DNA of 64,000 nucleotides, taken from the NCBI GenBank assembly GCA_963693365.1, contig CAVNZM010000015.1, positions 1,054,001-1,118,000 of the forward strand. The letters run 5' to 3'. Position numbers and translations under genes: made by a program. This document shows positions 16,333 to 38,903 of the stretch, in pieces. The first letter of the stretch is position 1, and every line of letters begins with the position of its first letter. Under the pieces are notes generated by a model. That model ran no database searches. It saw only the letters and a program-made list of their open reading frames with translations, and was not told the origin of the DNA. The stretch comes from Amoebidium appalachense. Its lineage: Eukaryota; Ichthyosporea.

Positions 16333-17046
16333 CGTGCACCTGGTAGATACTGTGTGCACTTGTATCACTCTGGAAAGGTCATTTGCGAATCTTGAACACA
16401 TTATTCATCGGTTGTCAGAGAAAACATTGAAATTGGAAGTTTGAATAGTATTTGGAATTGTTTTGCAATTCTATAGGAAGTTAGAAAGAATATGCCACGC
16501 TACCACTGTTTTCCGAATGATGAGCCGTCAGAGACACCGGTATATCTGCCAGCTTGACAAAGCTTGCTCTTTGTGCTTTCGTGCCTGCCAATATCAATTA
16601 GCCACACCTTAATGGAGATAATGGAGAGTTCCCAAAGTTATGCAATTGTACTATTTACATTTTTATTTACTTCTTTTTTTTTGTTTGACTTGTTTGGTGC
16701 TCGTTGGGATATTATTTGTTGAGGATTCGACGAGTATAAACATGGTCAAGTGACCTCCAAATTTATAAGCAAAAGTGACGTGTGTGTGTGTAGGGGTACT
16801 GTGTGAGGTCTTCTTTCTCTTTAATCTCCTTATATGATGTACATGCAATGCCGCAGCAGGTCTGATGGCTCATTAGTACTGTACACGCGTAGCAACCCAC
16901 ATATTGCAGAAGGAAGGAATGACTCGAAGACAAGTAACACATGATCGTGCCACTGCTAACATCATCCTGCTTCTGACTCTTTGCAGAGGGGTCTTCCATG
17001 TTCGCAATATGCAGTGCCACTTTGCCCCCCCCCCCCCCCCCCCCCC

Positions 17047-17316
17047 CCCCCGGCCTTTCCCACTGCCCTTGCCTGCATAAGCAACCCTGCTCGTCTCTGA
17101 TCAAGACGGGTGACCTACCCATGTTCAAGTGAAACAGTATCTGAGTTGGGTTTCGTTAACGAGGGGAATAGGTCGAAACTCGGGTACTGTGGATGACGTG
17201 GGCCCCCCCTGAGGATGGGCTCTGCTTATTATGCATACTCTTTATGTATGGCTTGCATTCTGCATCGTGTTATCCGTTTGTTCTTGTGTACTTCGTACTT
17301 TTTTGACACATTCAAA
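17047..17316 (+). repeat. SINE-like dispersed repeat, subfamily A, truncated copy
   Basis: Begins inside a C-run at the point where the full copy (near 33213) reads CCCCCGGCCTTTCCC, then follows the full copy closely through the CTCGTCTCTGATCAAGACGGG core and GGGCTCTGCTTATTATGCAT to TTCAAA. A C-run follows directly on the 3' side. It is oriented like the 33-kb copy. Confidence 0.8.
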
Positions 17317-17362
17317 CCCCCCCCCCCCTCAACACACACACACGCATGCACCACCACCACCA

Positions 17363-17398
<36 letters not shown>

Positions 17399-17607
17399 CC
17401 TTAGCATATCCGTGTGCTTCGGATGCCCATACACGATCGATCACCGGAAAACAAGTGATCGCAGCACATACTCATGTGGGAGCATATTTAAACTGAACAT
17501 TCAAGATCTCAAGCCATTGAACTCACACACACGGACTGCATACACATGCAAACTTGCACTTATTTGACCAATACAATGCGCAACCACGTGAGAACAGATA
17601 TACACAT

Positions 17608-17608
17608 G

Positions 17609-17667
<59 letters not shown>
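17608..17667. repeat. (GT)n microsatellite
   Basis: Pure GT array of about 58 bp between the MOB1 and erlin genes. Confidence 0.9.
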
Positions 17668-17668
<1 letters not shown>

Positions 17669-17979
17669 AGCACACCACATGCACATACACACGTGCGGGC
17701 ACGCACACACCGCACACGCACACGTCCACAAACACACACACACCCCGTGACACACACACACACACACCGCAAGAGTTTCTTAAGCTTTCCAATGACTCAT
17801 CAACTGATCCGGAATCACTGGGTGGTTTATTGAGTTCACGCTCAAAAATGAAATCGTCATATATGCATAATGAAAAACGATCTGCAGCTGGTACATGATT
17901 TGAACCCCCCCCCCCCCCCCCCCCCCCCCCCCACCACCACCACCACCACACACACACACACACAACACACAGGCGAGCA

Positions 17980-18046
<67 letters not shown>

Positions 18047-18649
18047 ATACATGTACATACCCATCTCTCACTTGTAATGACAAAAAATCATAATTTGAGG
18101 ACACACCATGCGCAGATGACAAACAAACTGTTCCACTGAAAATCTTGCATATCTCCGACGGTTGATGCCAAATCGGAACCCTACGTCATTTTTGCACTTG
18201 AATCGTCACAAGGTGTCTATATTAAATATTAAATACATGCTCGTGGTGACAGAAAAACCCCCCAAAATATCCCTACAGTTCACTGATATTTCACAATCAT
18301 TGGGTTTACCACAGTAGACAACCTTACCTCCCCCCCCCCCCCCCCCCTCCCCCCCCCCCTCCCCCCCCCCCCCCCCCCCCCCCCCCAGACACACACCGAT
18401 CCACGATCGAGAACAAAGCGCAAGGGAAAGCAAGCAAAACACAACCTTTGGCATAAGCATATGTGCCGGCCTGATAACGCGCACGTGAAACCATATCTAT
18501 GTTTTGTATTTTTAGGTTTTAACCCATACAAAAGGGATTGCTTGGTAATACCAGCGATAGTAAAGGGAAAGGGGTCGTTTGGTTGGGTGACCGGTCGATT
18601 TGAATTTTAAAACAATGAAATGACTATCTCAGCGGAACAATCTGGAAGA

Positions 18650-29651
<11,002 letters not shown>

Positions 29652-31002
29652 GTTGCAGTCGTGATCTAACTACACAACTACAAAAATGATTCGTCTGCCT
29701 ATGGCCTTGAGCTTGAACGCAGGCACACGCACACGTATGCACACGTATACGTGCGACAAACACGTCGCGCTAGAAAGAAACTTGTTTCAAAACTGATATA
29801 AGCTGAGGGCTAAAAAAAAGGGATTGAGATGTCACATACGTTCTCTCACTATAACTCGTTTACTGAGGCGTCCCTGCGGAGGTGAAAAAAGTGCCACATG
29901 TAAAACTTTGAGAAAAGTTCAAAGTTGGCGCCCGACAAAGTCAAAAGAGTGAAGAATGTAAAGAATGTAGACGGAATCCACCTAATTAAGTAGATGGTAA
30001 TGAAATATGATTCGCTTAGTCTCCAAAGCAGCACACACCAGATGATTGGCTCAACGCGCACCGGCCCGTAAATAGTAGATCCACCATTCTCTTTCTGTAC
30101 TCTTTGAGCCCTTCGTGTGTCTTTTTTATTCATTGCATGCCCTCTTTTAAACTTTCCCTCAACAGTTTTTTTGGTGTGGTTGTTGTTCTATATTTTTTGG
30201 CAATTTTGGGCGCTGCCAGCACTCAACATGTGATCTAGCCGGCACCGTGCGAGCGTTGATTAGGGCTACAAATTTAAAGCTTTCAATTCAAACAAGTGTA
30301 CACCAAGAGTCTTGAGTCCCCCTTGTTTATTGAAAGTTGGGGTTACTGATAAATCAACAACTATCTTTAGACATCAGTAGTTATAGAATAATTCTCAGTT
30401 TATATATTTATTACCCAAGTTGGAGGCAACTACCCTCGACTAACCGCACCACTTCGTACAGTACGTGACCAGAACAAATAATTTCACGCCCTGGATTCAG
30501 AGCGTGATTTTGCCCTGCTCCCCCGTTGCATGTGCTAAAACCAGTTTTGATTGGTCGCAAATCACTTTCGAAGGCGATCGAAGGAAGTTCTGGGGAATCG
30601 ACCCCAATGGACCCCCATCCGAGTTGGCCGTAAATTGGTTCAAATCCAACCACTTCCTTCAACTCTCAAGGGTACACGCGTTTAATCACCCATATGATAG
30701 ACACATCCAGCAGAAATTATGTAAAGCAAAGCACAAAAAAAAAAACCAAGTTTAGAAATAGCGGAGTTAACTGAGCAGACAACCGAGCCTTTCTGAACGC
30801 TTGACGGCAAACGATTATAGTTGCGATGTCCCGGCATAAATCCGACAAACAAACACCAATATTCTCTTTCAACCCCCCTTCCACTGAGCCACCCGGCCGG
30901 CCCAACGTTCGTTTTTTTCAAAACAAAGTGCCTCAATTTTCCCTGTCTTTTTCAGTTTCTCTCCTTCGCACATTTTTTCTTCTCACTCATTCACCCGCCA
31001 TC
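29652..31002. promoter_or_regulatory. shared head-to-head upstream region of erlin and ferritin
   Basis: This 1.35-kb region separates two divergent start codons and is free of long homopolymers and GT arrays. CCAAT/ATTGG motifs lie near 30042 and 30548. A TTTTTCAG at about 30947-30954 could be the acceptor of a 5'-UTR intron just before the ferritin start. No CAGTGN-loop iron-responsive hairpin was found here. No coding exon is supported. Confidence 0.45.
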
Positions 31003-31096
31003 ATGTCTCTGTGCCGCCAGAACTACGCCAGTGCCAGCGAGGCAGCCATCAACGCACAGATCAACGCTGAGTTGACAGCAAGCTACACCGTAATAT

Positions 31097-31140
<44 letters not shown>

Positions 31141-31614
31141 ACACTTCCTTTCCCTGATTCTCTCCCTCCCAACTTCCCACTAAATGGAACCCCCTTCCCC
31201 CCCCTCCTCCCCCCCCCCCCTCCCCACACACACACACATACCTGCTTTTAAAGCTCTCTTTTGCTCCACGTACGTTTTCCTCTGCTTGATAGCTGGAAAT
31301 AAAAACGACCATGTTCTCTTGCACGAGAACAGGCAAAGGCTAACGGAAAAGGCACGTGTGCACCCGTAGGTCATATATGGAAGCGAACTTTCGCACACAC
31401 GTGTGTGCGACCACATAGAAACACACACAGGCACACAGAACACAGGGGCACACATACGCACGCACACACGCTCTCGCGCGCACACACCACACACACACAC
31501 ACACACACGAGCTCCACAAACTATGAAACGCGCCTATGACATGCTTGCACTTCTTTTTTCTTTCTATGGTCACTCACCCTCCCCCCCGCACCCCCCCCCC
31601 CCTCCCCTCGCACG

Positions 31615-31687
<73 letters not shown>

Positions 31688-31759
31688 CTACACGATGCTC
31701 ACACGCACACACGTTCTATATAGCCTACCTACCACCTACTACACGCGCGCACACACGCG

Positions 31760-31843
<84 letters not shown>

Positions 31844-32545
31844 CTCAGCCTCGCGACCTATTTTGAGCGTGATGACGTTGCCCTTGCCGGGTTTGCCAAG
31901 TTCTTCCGCAAGTCATATGAGGAGGAGAAGGAGCACGCAGAGAAACTGATTGAGTACCAGAACGCACGTGGCGGCCGTGTGATTTTCGACGTATGTTTTC
32001 ATGTTTTTATGTACAGTTCCTGTATTCATCTTTTTATTAGCACTGTGCAACACATTACAACCCCCTCCCCCTCTCCCCCCTCCCCCTCCGCGCCTCCCCA
32101 GGACCGCACTCCACGTTCCTTCCCCGCCCTCCCCCCCCCCCGCCCCCCCTCCCCTTTTTCCTCCGGGGCCCCTGCCCCTGTGTTCCCCCGCACTTGTTGA
32201 CCCCCCTCTGTCGGATAGGCGGTGCCCTTTGGCCGTGCAGGAAGGTGATTCATCGTGCGCTTATGCAGCGTGAATGTGTGTCTAGAGTAGTGTCTCTGTA
32301 TTTCGATTGAATAGTCGAACCTCTGATTATCTTTTGCAAGACTAGGCTAAGTTAGCTTAAGTGATCGGCTGGGTGCCAGTTTGTGGGGAGCGGCCAGGAT
32401 ATGTGTATAGGGGAGCTCTTATGCCAACAACAAAAACACCCACACTGCATGATCGAGTGATCGATGCACGATCAATCGCCTTCCTGCACGGCCGAAGGCA
32501 CGTCTATGCGACACCTCCCCCCCCCCCCCCCCACCCCCCCCCCCC

Positions 32546-32576
<31 letters not shown>

Positions 32577-32851
32577 ACACGTAATTACGTTTTTCCCGCA
32601 CAGGACATCCAGAAGCCACCCACCGAGTGGAAGTCTGCCCTTAACGCACTCGAGGCAGTCCTTCAGCTCGAGATGGTATTTGCCCCCCCCCCCTCCCCCC
32701 CCAATAAAATAAAATAAAATAAAAATAATAAGTAATAATTAAGGTTAAATAAATTTATGAAATAAAATGAAGTGAAAAATGAAATAAATACAAAAAGATG
32801 GTATCTATACGAGCGGCCCAATCTTGAAACATTGTGGAGACAATTGGAGCC

Positions 32852-32885
<34 letters not shown>

Positions 32886-34021
32886 GGACGATGATGGGCT
32901 CTGTCCAGGTGTCGTTTGCATGCTTTGTGTTTGCCACCTTTATTGCATACATCCCCGGTAGCCCCCTTCGAAGACGATAAAGTTCCGCCCTAGTAAGCGT
33001 GTTACTACCCTGCGGCGTGGGTCAAATCTCATATTTTCCCCTCTGATTGCGAATTCTGCGGCCTTCGGGACTTAATTCTTTTCAGCTGGTGTAGTATGTT
33101 AGCCAGGGAAGTATCGACTTAGGTATCGACGGGGGAGCTTCCTAGAAGCCCCGTCTCCTGAGTTCCTATCTATATTTTTCTTGCTTCTGCTTACTGCTGC
33201 AACTTTAACCCCCGGCCTTTCCCACTGCCCTTGCCTGCATAAGCAACCCTGCTCGTCTCTGATCAAGACGGGTGACCTACCCATGTTCAAGTGAAACAGT
33301 ATCTGAGTTGGGTTTCGTTAACGAGGGGAATAGGTCGAAACTCGGGTACTGTGGATGACGTGGGCCCCCCCTGAGGATGGGCTCTGCTTATTATGCATAC
33401 TCTTTATGTATGGCTTGCATTCTGCATCGTGTTATCCGTTTGTTCTTGTGTACTTCGTACTTTTTGACGCATTCAAACCCCCCCCCCCCCCCCCCCCCCC
33501 CCCCTCTCCCCCCCCCCCCCCTCCCCTCTTCTCTCAGTAGCACACGCACAACCCAACCGTTCTAAACAGATGTGCAAACCCCAAAAATATGGCTTCTGTT
33601 TGCATTTGTTTCGGATCTCGGTACTTTTGACCAAATTTGACATTTGCTACTCCTCTCCCCCGTCCCCCCCCCCCCCCCCCCCCCCCCCCCCAAACACCCC
33701 CCACACGCACACACCGTGCGCCTCTCCCCCTGCCCTTCTCCTTATCTCCCCCCCCCCCCCCACACACACACACACACACACACGCACATGAACACGTACA
33801 CGTACACACACACACACGTACACACACACGTACACACACACACACACACGTACACACACACGTACACACACACACACACACACACGTGCAGTCCGTCAAC
33901 GAGAAGCTTCTCCGTCTGCACAAGGTTGCGGAGGAGAGCAACGATGCGCAGATGTGCGACTTTATCGAGGGGGAGTTCCTGAAGGAGCAGGTGTGTGTAC
34001 GTGTGTGTGTGTGTGTCTTTT

Positions 34022-34065
<44 letters not shown>

Positions 34066-34674
34066 GGCTATGTGTGTGGATTGGTGGAGTATCTTTTTTA
34101 TTTTTATTTTATTTTTTTGGTGTGTGTGTCTGTATTTTAACCTCGAGCCGATCCCCTGGAAGCCAAACTCGACCAGATTTGAAAAATAGAAAAAAAAATT
34201 AAAAGCGGTTTTAGTGAATAAAAATGCAACAAACATGTATATTCCTACTTTTTTTATTGTTTTATAAAAACGACTTATATGTCTTTGTATGTATGACAAA
34301 ACACCCACGAGAAACGCAAAAGAAACATAGTCAACCCCGGTGTTTTTGGTGTCTTTCGAAAGTAGAAAACATATACCAAACTAGGCAAAAATTCCTGGCG
34401 TCTTGACTATTACGCAACAGGCGCTATTGAATTTCAAAGGTCGCTGATGCATTTATTTTCGAAACTGATGCAAAAGCGCATCGGCGATTGGCTCAGGGTT
34501 AAGTTGCGCGGGGGGGGGGGGGGGGGGGGGGGGGGGGTTGACGGTGGTTAATAAAGTAACGAAGTGTTGATGGGGGCCGGGGGAGGGGGGGGGGGGGGGG
34601 GCTGATTGAGCTGTTGTGTTTCTGTGGGCTCATGTCTTTCTTGAAATGGAGGGTGAGGGTTATGTGTCTGTCCC

Positions 34675-34713
<39 letters not shown>

Positions 34714-34948
34714 TTCCCGCCCCGGTTTCCTGTCCGCTGCCGGAGGGTGATGGCCTCCCCCCCCCCCCCCCCCCCCCCCCACCAAAAAAAAAAACCACCA
34801 CCACCACCACCCACTACCTGTCCCTTAGGGCTCAGTTGTCATGGCAACATTTGCTTTTGTTTCCACCTGTCTTCTCTGTTCGTGTGTGCTGTTCGTGTGT
34901 GCGGGCCGAGAGGCTCGGTGGGTGTGGGGGTGTGTTCGTGTGGCCCCG

Positions 34949-34984
<36 letters not shown>

Positions 34985-35338
34985 GACAAAAAGGTAGCAC
35001 CGTGGCTATTTTAAGACTGACACGTTTTCCCTCCGACACACACACACACACACTCACGCACTCACGCACTGGCCCATCCACCCCTGCCCCTGCCCCCACC
35101 CCTTTCCCCCGCTCCTCCGGATCCCGTGCATCCAAAAACGTTGTCGTATGCACTTGCTCACGCATGCATCTGCACGCACGCACACACACACACACACACA
35201 CACGTACACACACACGTGCAGGTGGAGGCACAGAAGCACCTTGCCGACCTGATCTCCAACCTCAAGCGGGTGGGCAATGACGGCCTGGGCCTCTATCTGT
35301 TCGACAAGCAGCTGCAGGACGGTGCTGGAATGAACTAA
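31003..35338 (+). CDS. FTH: ferritin, heavy (ferroxidase) type, complete, 5 coding exons
   Basis: Ferritin forms the 24-subunit iron-storage shell and oxidises Fe(II). Coding exons are 31003-31089, 31841-31990, 32604-32675, 33892-33990 and 35222-35338. All introns are phase 0 with GT-AG borders, and the product is 174 aa. Ferroxidase residues are present: E23, Y30, E57, E58, H61, E102 and Q136 (human H-chain E27, Y34, E61, E62, H65, E107, Q141), so it is H-type. Four-helix landmarks include [47 protein letters not shown]-like [13 protein letters not shown] and YLFDKQL. No signal peptide is visible, so it is likely cytosolic. Acceptors of exons 2, 4 and 5 are CA repeats. No IRE is visible upstream, but IRE-like hairpins lie 0.2-0.3 kb after the stop. 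Ile/Val and other changes are conservative; nothing looks broken. Confidence 0.97.
31619..31686. repeat. (CA)n microsatellite in ferritin intron 1
   Basis: Pure CA array of about 65 bp, upstream of a second CA array (31762-31839) that forms the exon 2 acceptor. Confidence 0.9.
31762..31840 (+). repeat. (CA)n array forming the ferritin exon 2 acceptor
   Basis: An uninterrupted CA repeat runs to ACACACAG at the exon 2 boundary, with no polypyrimidine tract between. Confidence 0.9.
32886..32945 (+). repeat. fragment of the SINE-like family
   Basis: GATGATGGGCTCTGTCCAGGTGTC followed by TTTGCATGC resembles subfamily B (compare 35907-35945). It sits between a C-run and the full subfamily A copy. 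Confidence 0.5.
32975..33477 (+). repeat. SINE-like dispersed repeat, subfamily A, near full length
   Basis: Reference copy of the family in ferritin intron 3. It starts CGATAAAGTTCCGCC, contains the core CTCGTCTCTGATCAAGACGGG and GGATGGGCTCTGCTTATTAT, and ends GACGCATTCAAA directly before a C-run of about 27. There is no coding potential, no poly-A and no clear target duplication. Confidence 0.85.
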
Positions 35339-35339
35339 T

Positions 35340-35430
35340 CGGGAGATCCGGCAATTTCATTGGTCGATAGGCACTGATCGGGAGATCCGGCATTTTGCTG
35401 AATTGAAATGCAGTGATTGGGAGATCCGGT
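35340..35430 (+). repeat. three GAT(C/T)GGGAGATCCGG repeats after the ferritin stop
   Basis: Near-identical 13-15-bp blocks at about 35339, 35376 and 35414 are separated by 20-25 bp of diverged sequence. Each contains the self-complementary GGGAGATCC-type core. They are probably within the ferritin 3' UTR. Confidence 0.7.
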
Positions 35431-35520
35431 GTATGGATTGGTCGGTGTACAGTGTGAAGGAATGCGGGCCCAAGTCATGATACATATGGTTGGACTGCGA
35501 TATCGATAGTTGTTTATTTT

Positions 35521-35672
35521 GATGTTTGCCCAAATCAGGAAGGTGGTGGCCAGTGTGCCACCTACTATTTTTAGGCGTTCTCTGTTGTCACATTGGCGTA
35601 ATTTTTGGTGTTGCCCAAATTAGGAAGGTGGTAGCCAGTGTGTTACCTACTATTTTTAGGCGTACTCTGTGG
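35521..35672 (+). repeat. 85-bp tandem duplication downstream of ferritin with IRE-like hairpins
   Basis: Copy 1 (about 35521-35586) and copy 2 (about 35606-35672) share GCCCAAAT.AGGAAGGTGGT, the hairpin segment and ACCTACTATTTTTAGGCGT. Each contains a hexaloop CAGTGT. Copy 1 has arms GTGGC/GCCAC (loop 35551-35556) and copy 2 has GTAGC/GTTAC (loop 35636-35641). Confidence 0.7.
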
Positions 35673-35864
35673 TTTTTAGCTTTCACTCCTTCGTCTCGCG
35701 ATTTGATTGTTTTATTCTGTCTCTCTTTTATTCTGTAGCAGGTTTTTCGGGGAGGATTCATATTTCAAAGATGTTTTATCAAATTGAATTTCCGAGTCTC
35801 ATTGTAAAGAAGCGTTTTGAAGTTTTACTTAGCCTTCGCACGGCTGCCATAAATCTGTACACAA

Positions 35865-36043
35865 AAAAAACGAGTAACCCTCGTGGGGGCATAGGAACCC
35901 CCTTGATGATGGGCTCTGTTCAAGTGTCTTCTGCCTGCATGCTTAAGCTGTTTGATTATAAAAATCCCACTTTTGTGACGTTTTGCAATTGTTGTTGCTC
36001 TTTGTTGTCTCCTCCATATTTCTAACCCTCTAACGCATTCTTC
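35865..36043 (+). repeat. SINE-like dispersed repeat, subfamily B, partial
   Basis: Contains GATGATGGGCTCTGTTCAAG, TTTGATTATAAAAATCCCAC and TCTCCTCCATATTTCTAACC, then TAACGCATTC and an interrupted C-run. It matches the reverse complement of 41928-42060. Confidence 0.75.
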
Positions 36044-36045
36044 TT

Positions 36046-36901
36046 TCCCCCCCCCCCCTCCTCCCCTTCCCGGGGTGGTGAGTCGTCTATATATTGCACC
36101 ATGTATAAAAGACATCCAGTTGCAACAGCAACTGTGTGCATGCACATGTACCTGTTGCCGGTACGGTAAGGGGAGGGAAAGCATTAATATTACCTGCATA
36201 CATGTATTGCCTTAAGGCCTATGGCAGCATTCTGTCCCTGACAAATAAGAAGCTCCGGTATCATAACCGTACGCGTGTCATGCGGGCGCTTTGTACGTAC
36301 CATACATATATCACCGGCGTCACAAATCACAATTGCATGCAATGGCCTATGATTGGTTACTTTTCTGTAAATGTGGCAATCTCCTTTTTTAGGCATTGCG
36401 ATTTATATATCGAGGCAAATGACAACACGAATATATCAGATTCTTGAGGCGTGCAGTGATCGCATGCTCCAGACAACAGTACACCATAGCACGACCATAG
36501 CCTCCAATACAAGTAGGTCTGGGCGCCCGCTACGCCGCGGGCGCCAGTCAGGCAGTCCAAGTCCTATGGATAGCGAAAGTGTGTGTGCTTGCTGCGCAGG
36601 CGCCGAGGAAGGGAAGTTACCACACGGTGTGTATGGTCTAGACTTGCTGTACACTTATGGGGTTTTAATCCCCCCCCCCCCCCCCCCCCCCCCCTCCTTT
36701 CACCTCCTCGGGCAAATATTTCCGGCAAAGACAACAATCACACGCCCACATAAAGCTTCTCAGGGATGTTGTGAAGAAGGGACACGCCTCACGGACACTG
36801 AGTTAATTGGCACAACCCGGTGCCGTAGGTGAAACAGGTTGTTGGTGGCTGTGACCATGGCGCACTGCCACCGGGTGTTTGGCGCCACCCCTCAAGGCTT
36901 C

Positions 36902-36943
<42 letters not shown>

Positions 36944-37013
36944 CACGCCCCTTCAGATGGTAGATGCAGCGACCACCACTAGTACTCTGCAGCCTCCCTT
37001 CCCTCCCTCCCTG

Positions 37014-37044
<31 letters not shown>

Positions 37045-37134
37045 ACACACACACACATACCCAGGCACCAGGCACACAGAAAGCCCCCCCTCACCCCCTC
37101 CACCCTTCAGATTGCAGATGCGGCGACCATCACG

Positions 37135-37194
<60 letters not shown>

Positions 37195-38629
37195 CCCCAC
37201 CCCTCTCCCCTCCCCGCCCGACAACAACCCCCCCACCCCTTTCCCCCCTTTCCCCCGGGCCCCCAACCGTTACACACACACACCCAGGCAGCAGGCACAC
37301 AAGCATTGGTAAGGGAAAACAGTGTTGGGTGCGTTTGTATTGGTGTATCAGACAAAAAATCGTCTTACACAGATCTACTTTGAACACTATCATATAGGGG
37401 ACCAGGATGCATGGTAAGATTGAAATGGTGATATAACGAAAAACAGGAGTAGACGTAAAGGAGGAAGTAGCAGCACATGAAAAGGAGGATAAAGGGGTGT
37501 AGACCCACGGTTGCTGTTGTAGTTTTTCGAATAGGTTTCGAATAAAAGAAGAGGCAATGTTAATGGTGTAGACATTGCCGTCTGTGGAAACGTCATCATG
37601 CACACACACCATAACGTGCCTACTCGTACTACACGAACACGTCTAGTAACGAATTTTTAACGTGGCCTAGGTAAGGTAGTCTCCAAGGCTATGTACCCAC
37701 TGGCTTACGTAAGTGGCCGGGCACTACTACGCCTGCAACCAAAAAAATAAAAAAAATAAATATAAAAAAAGGAGGCCGCAGGGAGCCTCGGACTGCCAGT
37801 GCGCTCGAAGGCGGGTCTTTTCCAGGGCTGCCAGGGTTTGGCGCTCGTAATCGTATTTCGACACATTTCGGACATTTTGGCACCCTTTACGGTCGTATTT
37901 CCTAATTGGATGCCTCAGTTTAATCGTAATAATAATATTGTGAGGCTTTTATAATCGTAAATACAACGATTTCGGACGGTATTGCAACCCCTGGTGTTCT
38001 CCTGTGTTGTGATTAATATTGGCATTATTTAACAGAAATTAGGAAAACCGGTGACGCCCGGTTGAAGGGCTCTCGCTCTAACGATTGGCCTTCATATTTC
38101 TTAAGAAATCCACGCCTATAAGTCTCCAATAGTATTTGGAATCTGTTTTAAAGTTTTTGCCGAATTCAATCATTTATTTGTGCGTTCCATTCTTGGTGGC
38201 AACCATCAATAATGTTGATACCGAAACGCAATCATCACGCTCTTTTTTCACGGAATCGCCCTTGAAAATATCGGTCGGTTGCGTATTCCGTAAAATGTTT
38301 CAAAGCCCCGACACGTACGTGCGTCACAGGTGCATTTTGGGACACTGTTGTTTATTAATCCCTATGAAGCCCTTATGTTTTTTGATTTAATCCGTCTCTC
38401 ATACATGTATTTGATATTGTTTGTTAGTTTTCAGTCCATTGTTGTGCCTTCATAGGGGTTTTCGTGCTCTTCAAGTCAGCCCAATCGCCCCTAATTTCCG
38501 GAATTCGGCTAGAAGTCCGAGACGTCTTTTTAGTGTAGATAATAGATAGGTGGGCCACGGGCTACTCGATATTCCCGACCGTTGTATATATGTCTTGTCC
38601 AATAACAAATACGATTTACAATTTTATTT
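36046..38629. other. intergenic, no gene seen
   Basis: Mostly ordinary sequence, with C-runs at 36670-36693, 36904-36939 and 37137-37192. Open frames at 36371-36832 and 35669-36025 show no family signature and overlap repeats. I see no supportable gene. Confidence 0.45.
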
Positions 38630-38728
38630 TTATGCTAATTGCGCATGCGGACCTGCAGATCGTATCAGGCACTCTGCCAGGCGCACCTCGGCCTCTTGAT
38701 TGGAGGGAATAACGTTAGCCTTGTAATC
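38630..38728 (-). CDS. orphan exon-like ORF segment (32 codons plus stop)
   Basis: On the minus strand a CT-rich tract ends in TATCTAAG, followed by an open frame DYKANVIPSNQEAEVRLAEC to TAA. The composition looks like real protein, and the VIP..QEAE..LAE pattern is faintly like the helical part of HflK/SPFH proteins. That resemblance is weak. No partner exon was found upstream on the same strand. It could be a terminal exon of an unrecognised gene, a processed remnant, or chance. Confidence 0.3.
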   Translation of the reverse strand, partial: DYKANVIPSNQEAEVRLAECLIRSAGPHAQLA

Positions 38729-38729
38729 C

Positions 38730-38857
38730 TTAGATAGAGAGGGAGAGGGAGGGAGAGAGAGAGTGTGTGTGTGCGGCGGGCGTGTGTGTGTGCACGTGTG
38801 CCACGATGTGGCTGTGCACGAGTGTGTGTATACATGTGAGTGGTGTGTGTGTGTGTG

Positions 38858-38903
<46 letters not shown>

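Larger units (their letters stand above)
16333..18649. other. intergenic between MOB1 and erlin 3' ends
   Basis: The two genes converge here. The space holds the MOB1 3' flank, a C27 run (17024-17050), a SINE-like copy (17047-17316), CA/GT arrays (17365-17396, 17610-17667, 17985-18042) and C-rich tracts (17907-17931, 18331-18386). No additional exon could be supported. Confidence 0.5.

Noticed and set aside
17047-17316. tRNA- or 5S-derived head in the SINE-like family
   Set aside because: GGTCGAAACTC loosely resembles a B box, but no convincing A box, cloverleaf or 5S match was found. No RNA gene is called.
31027-31033. CAGTGC in ferritin exon 1 as an iron-responsive element
   Set aside because: The flanking five bases on each side do not pair, so there is no IRE stem. 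It is simply coding sequence.
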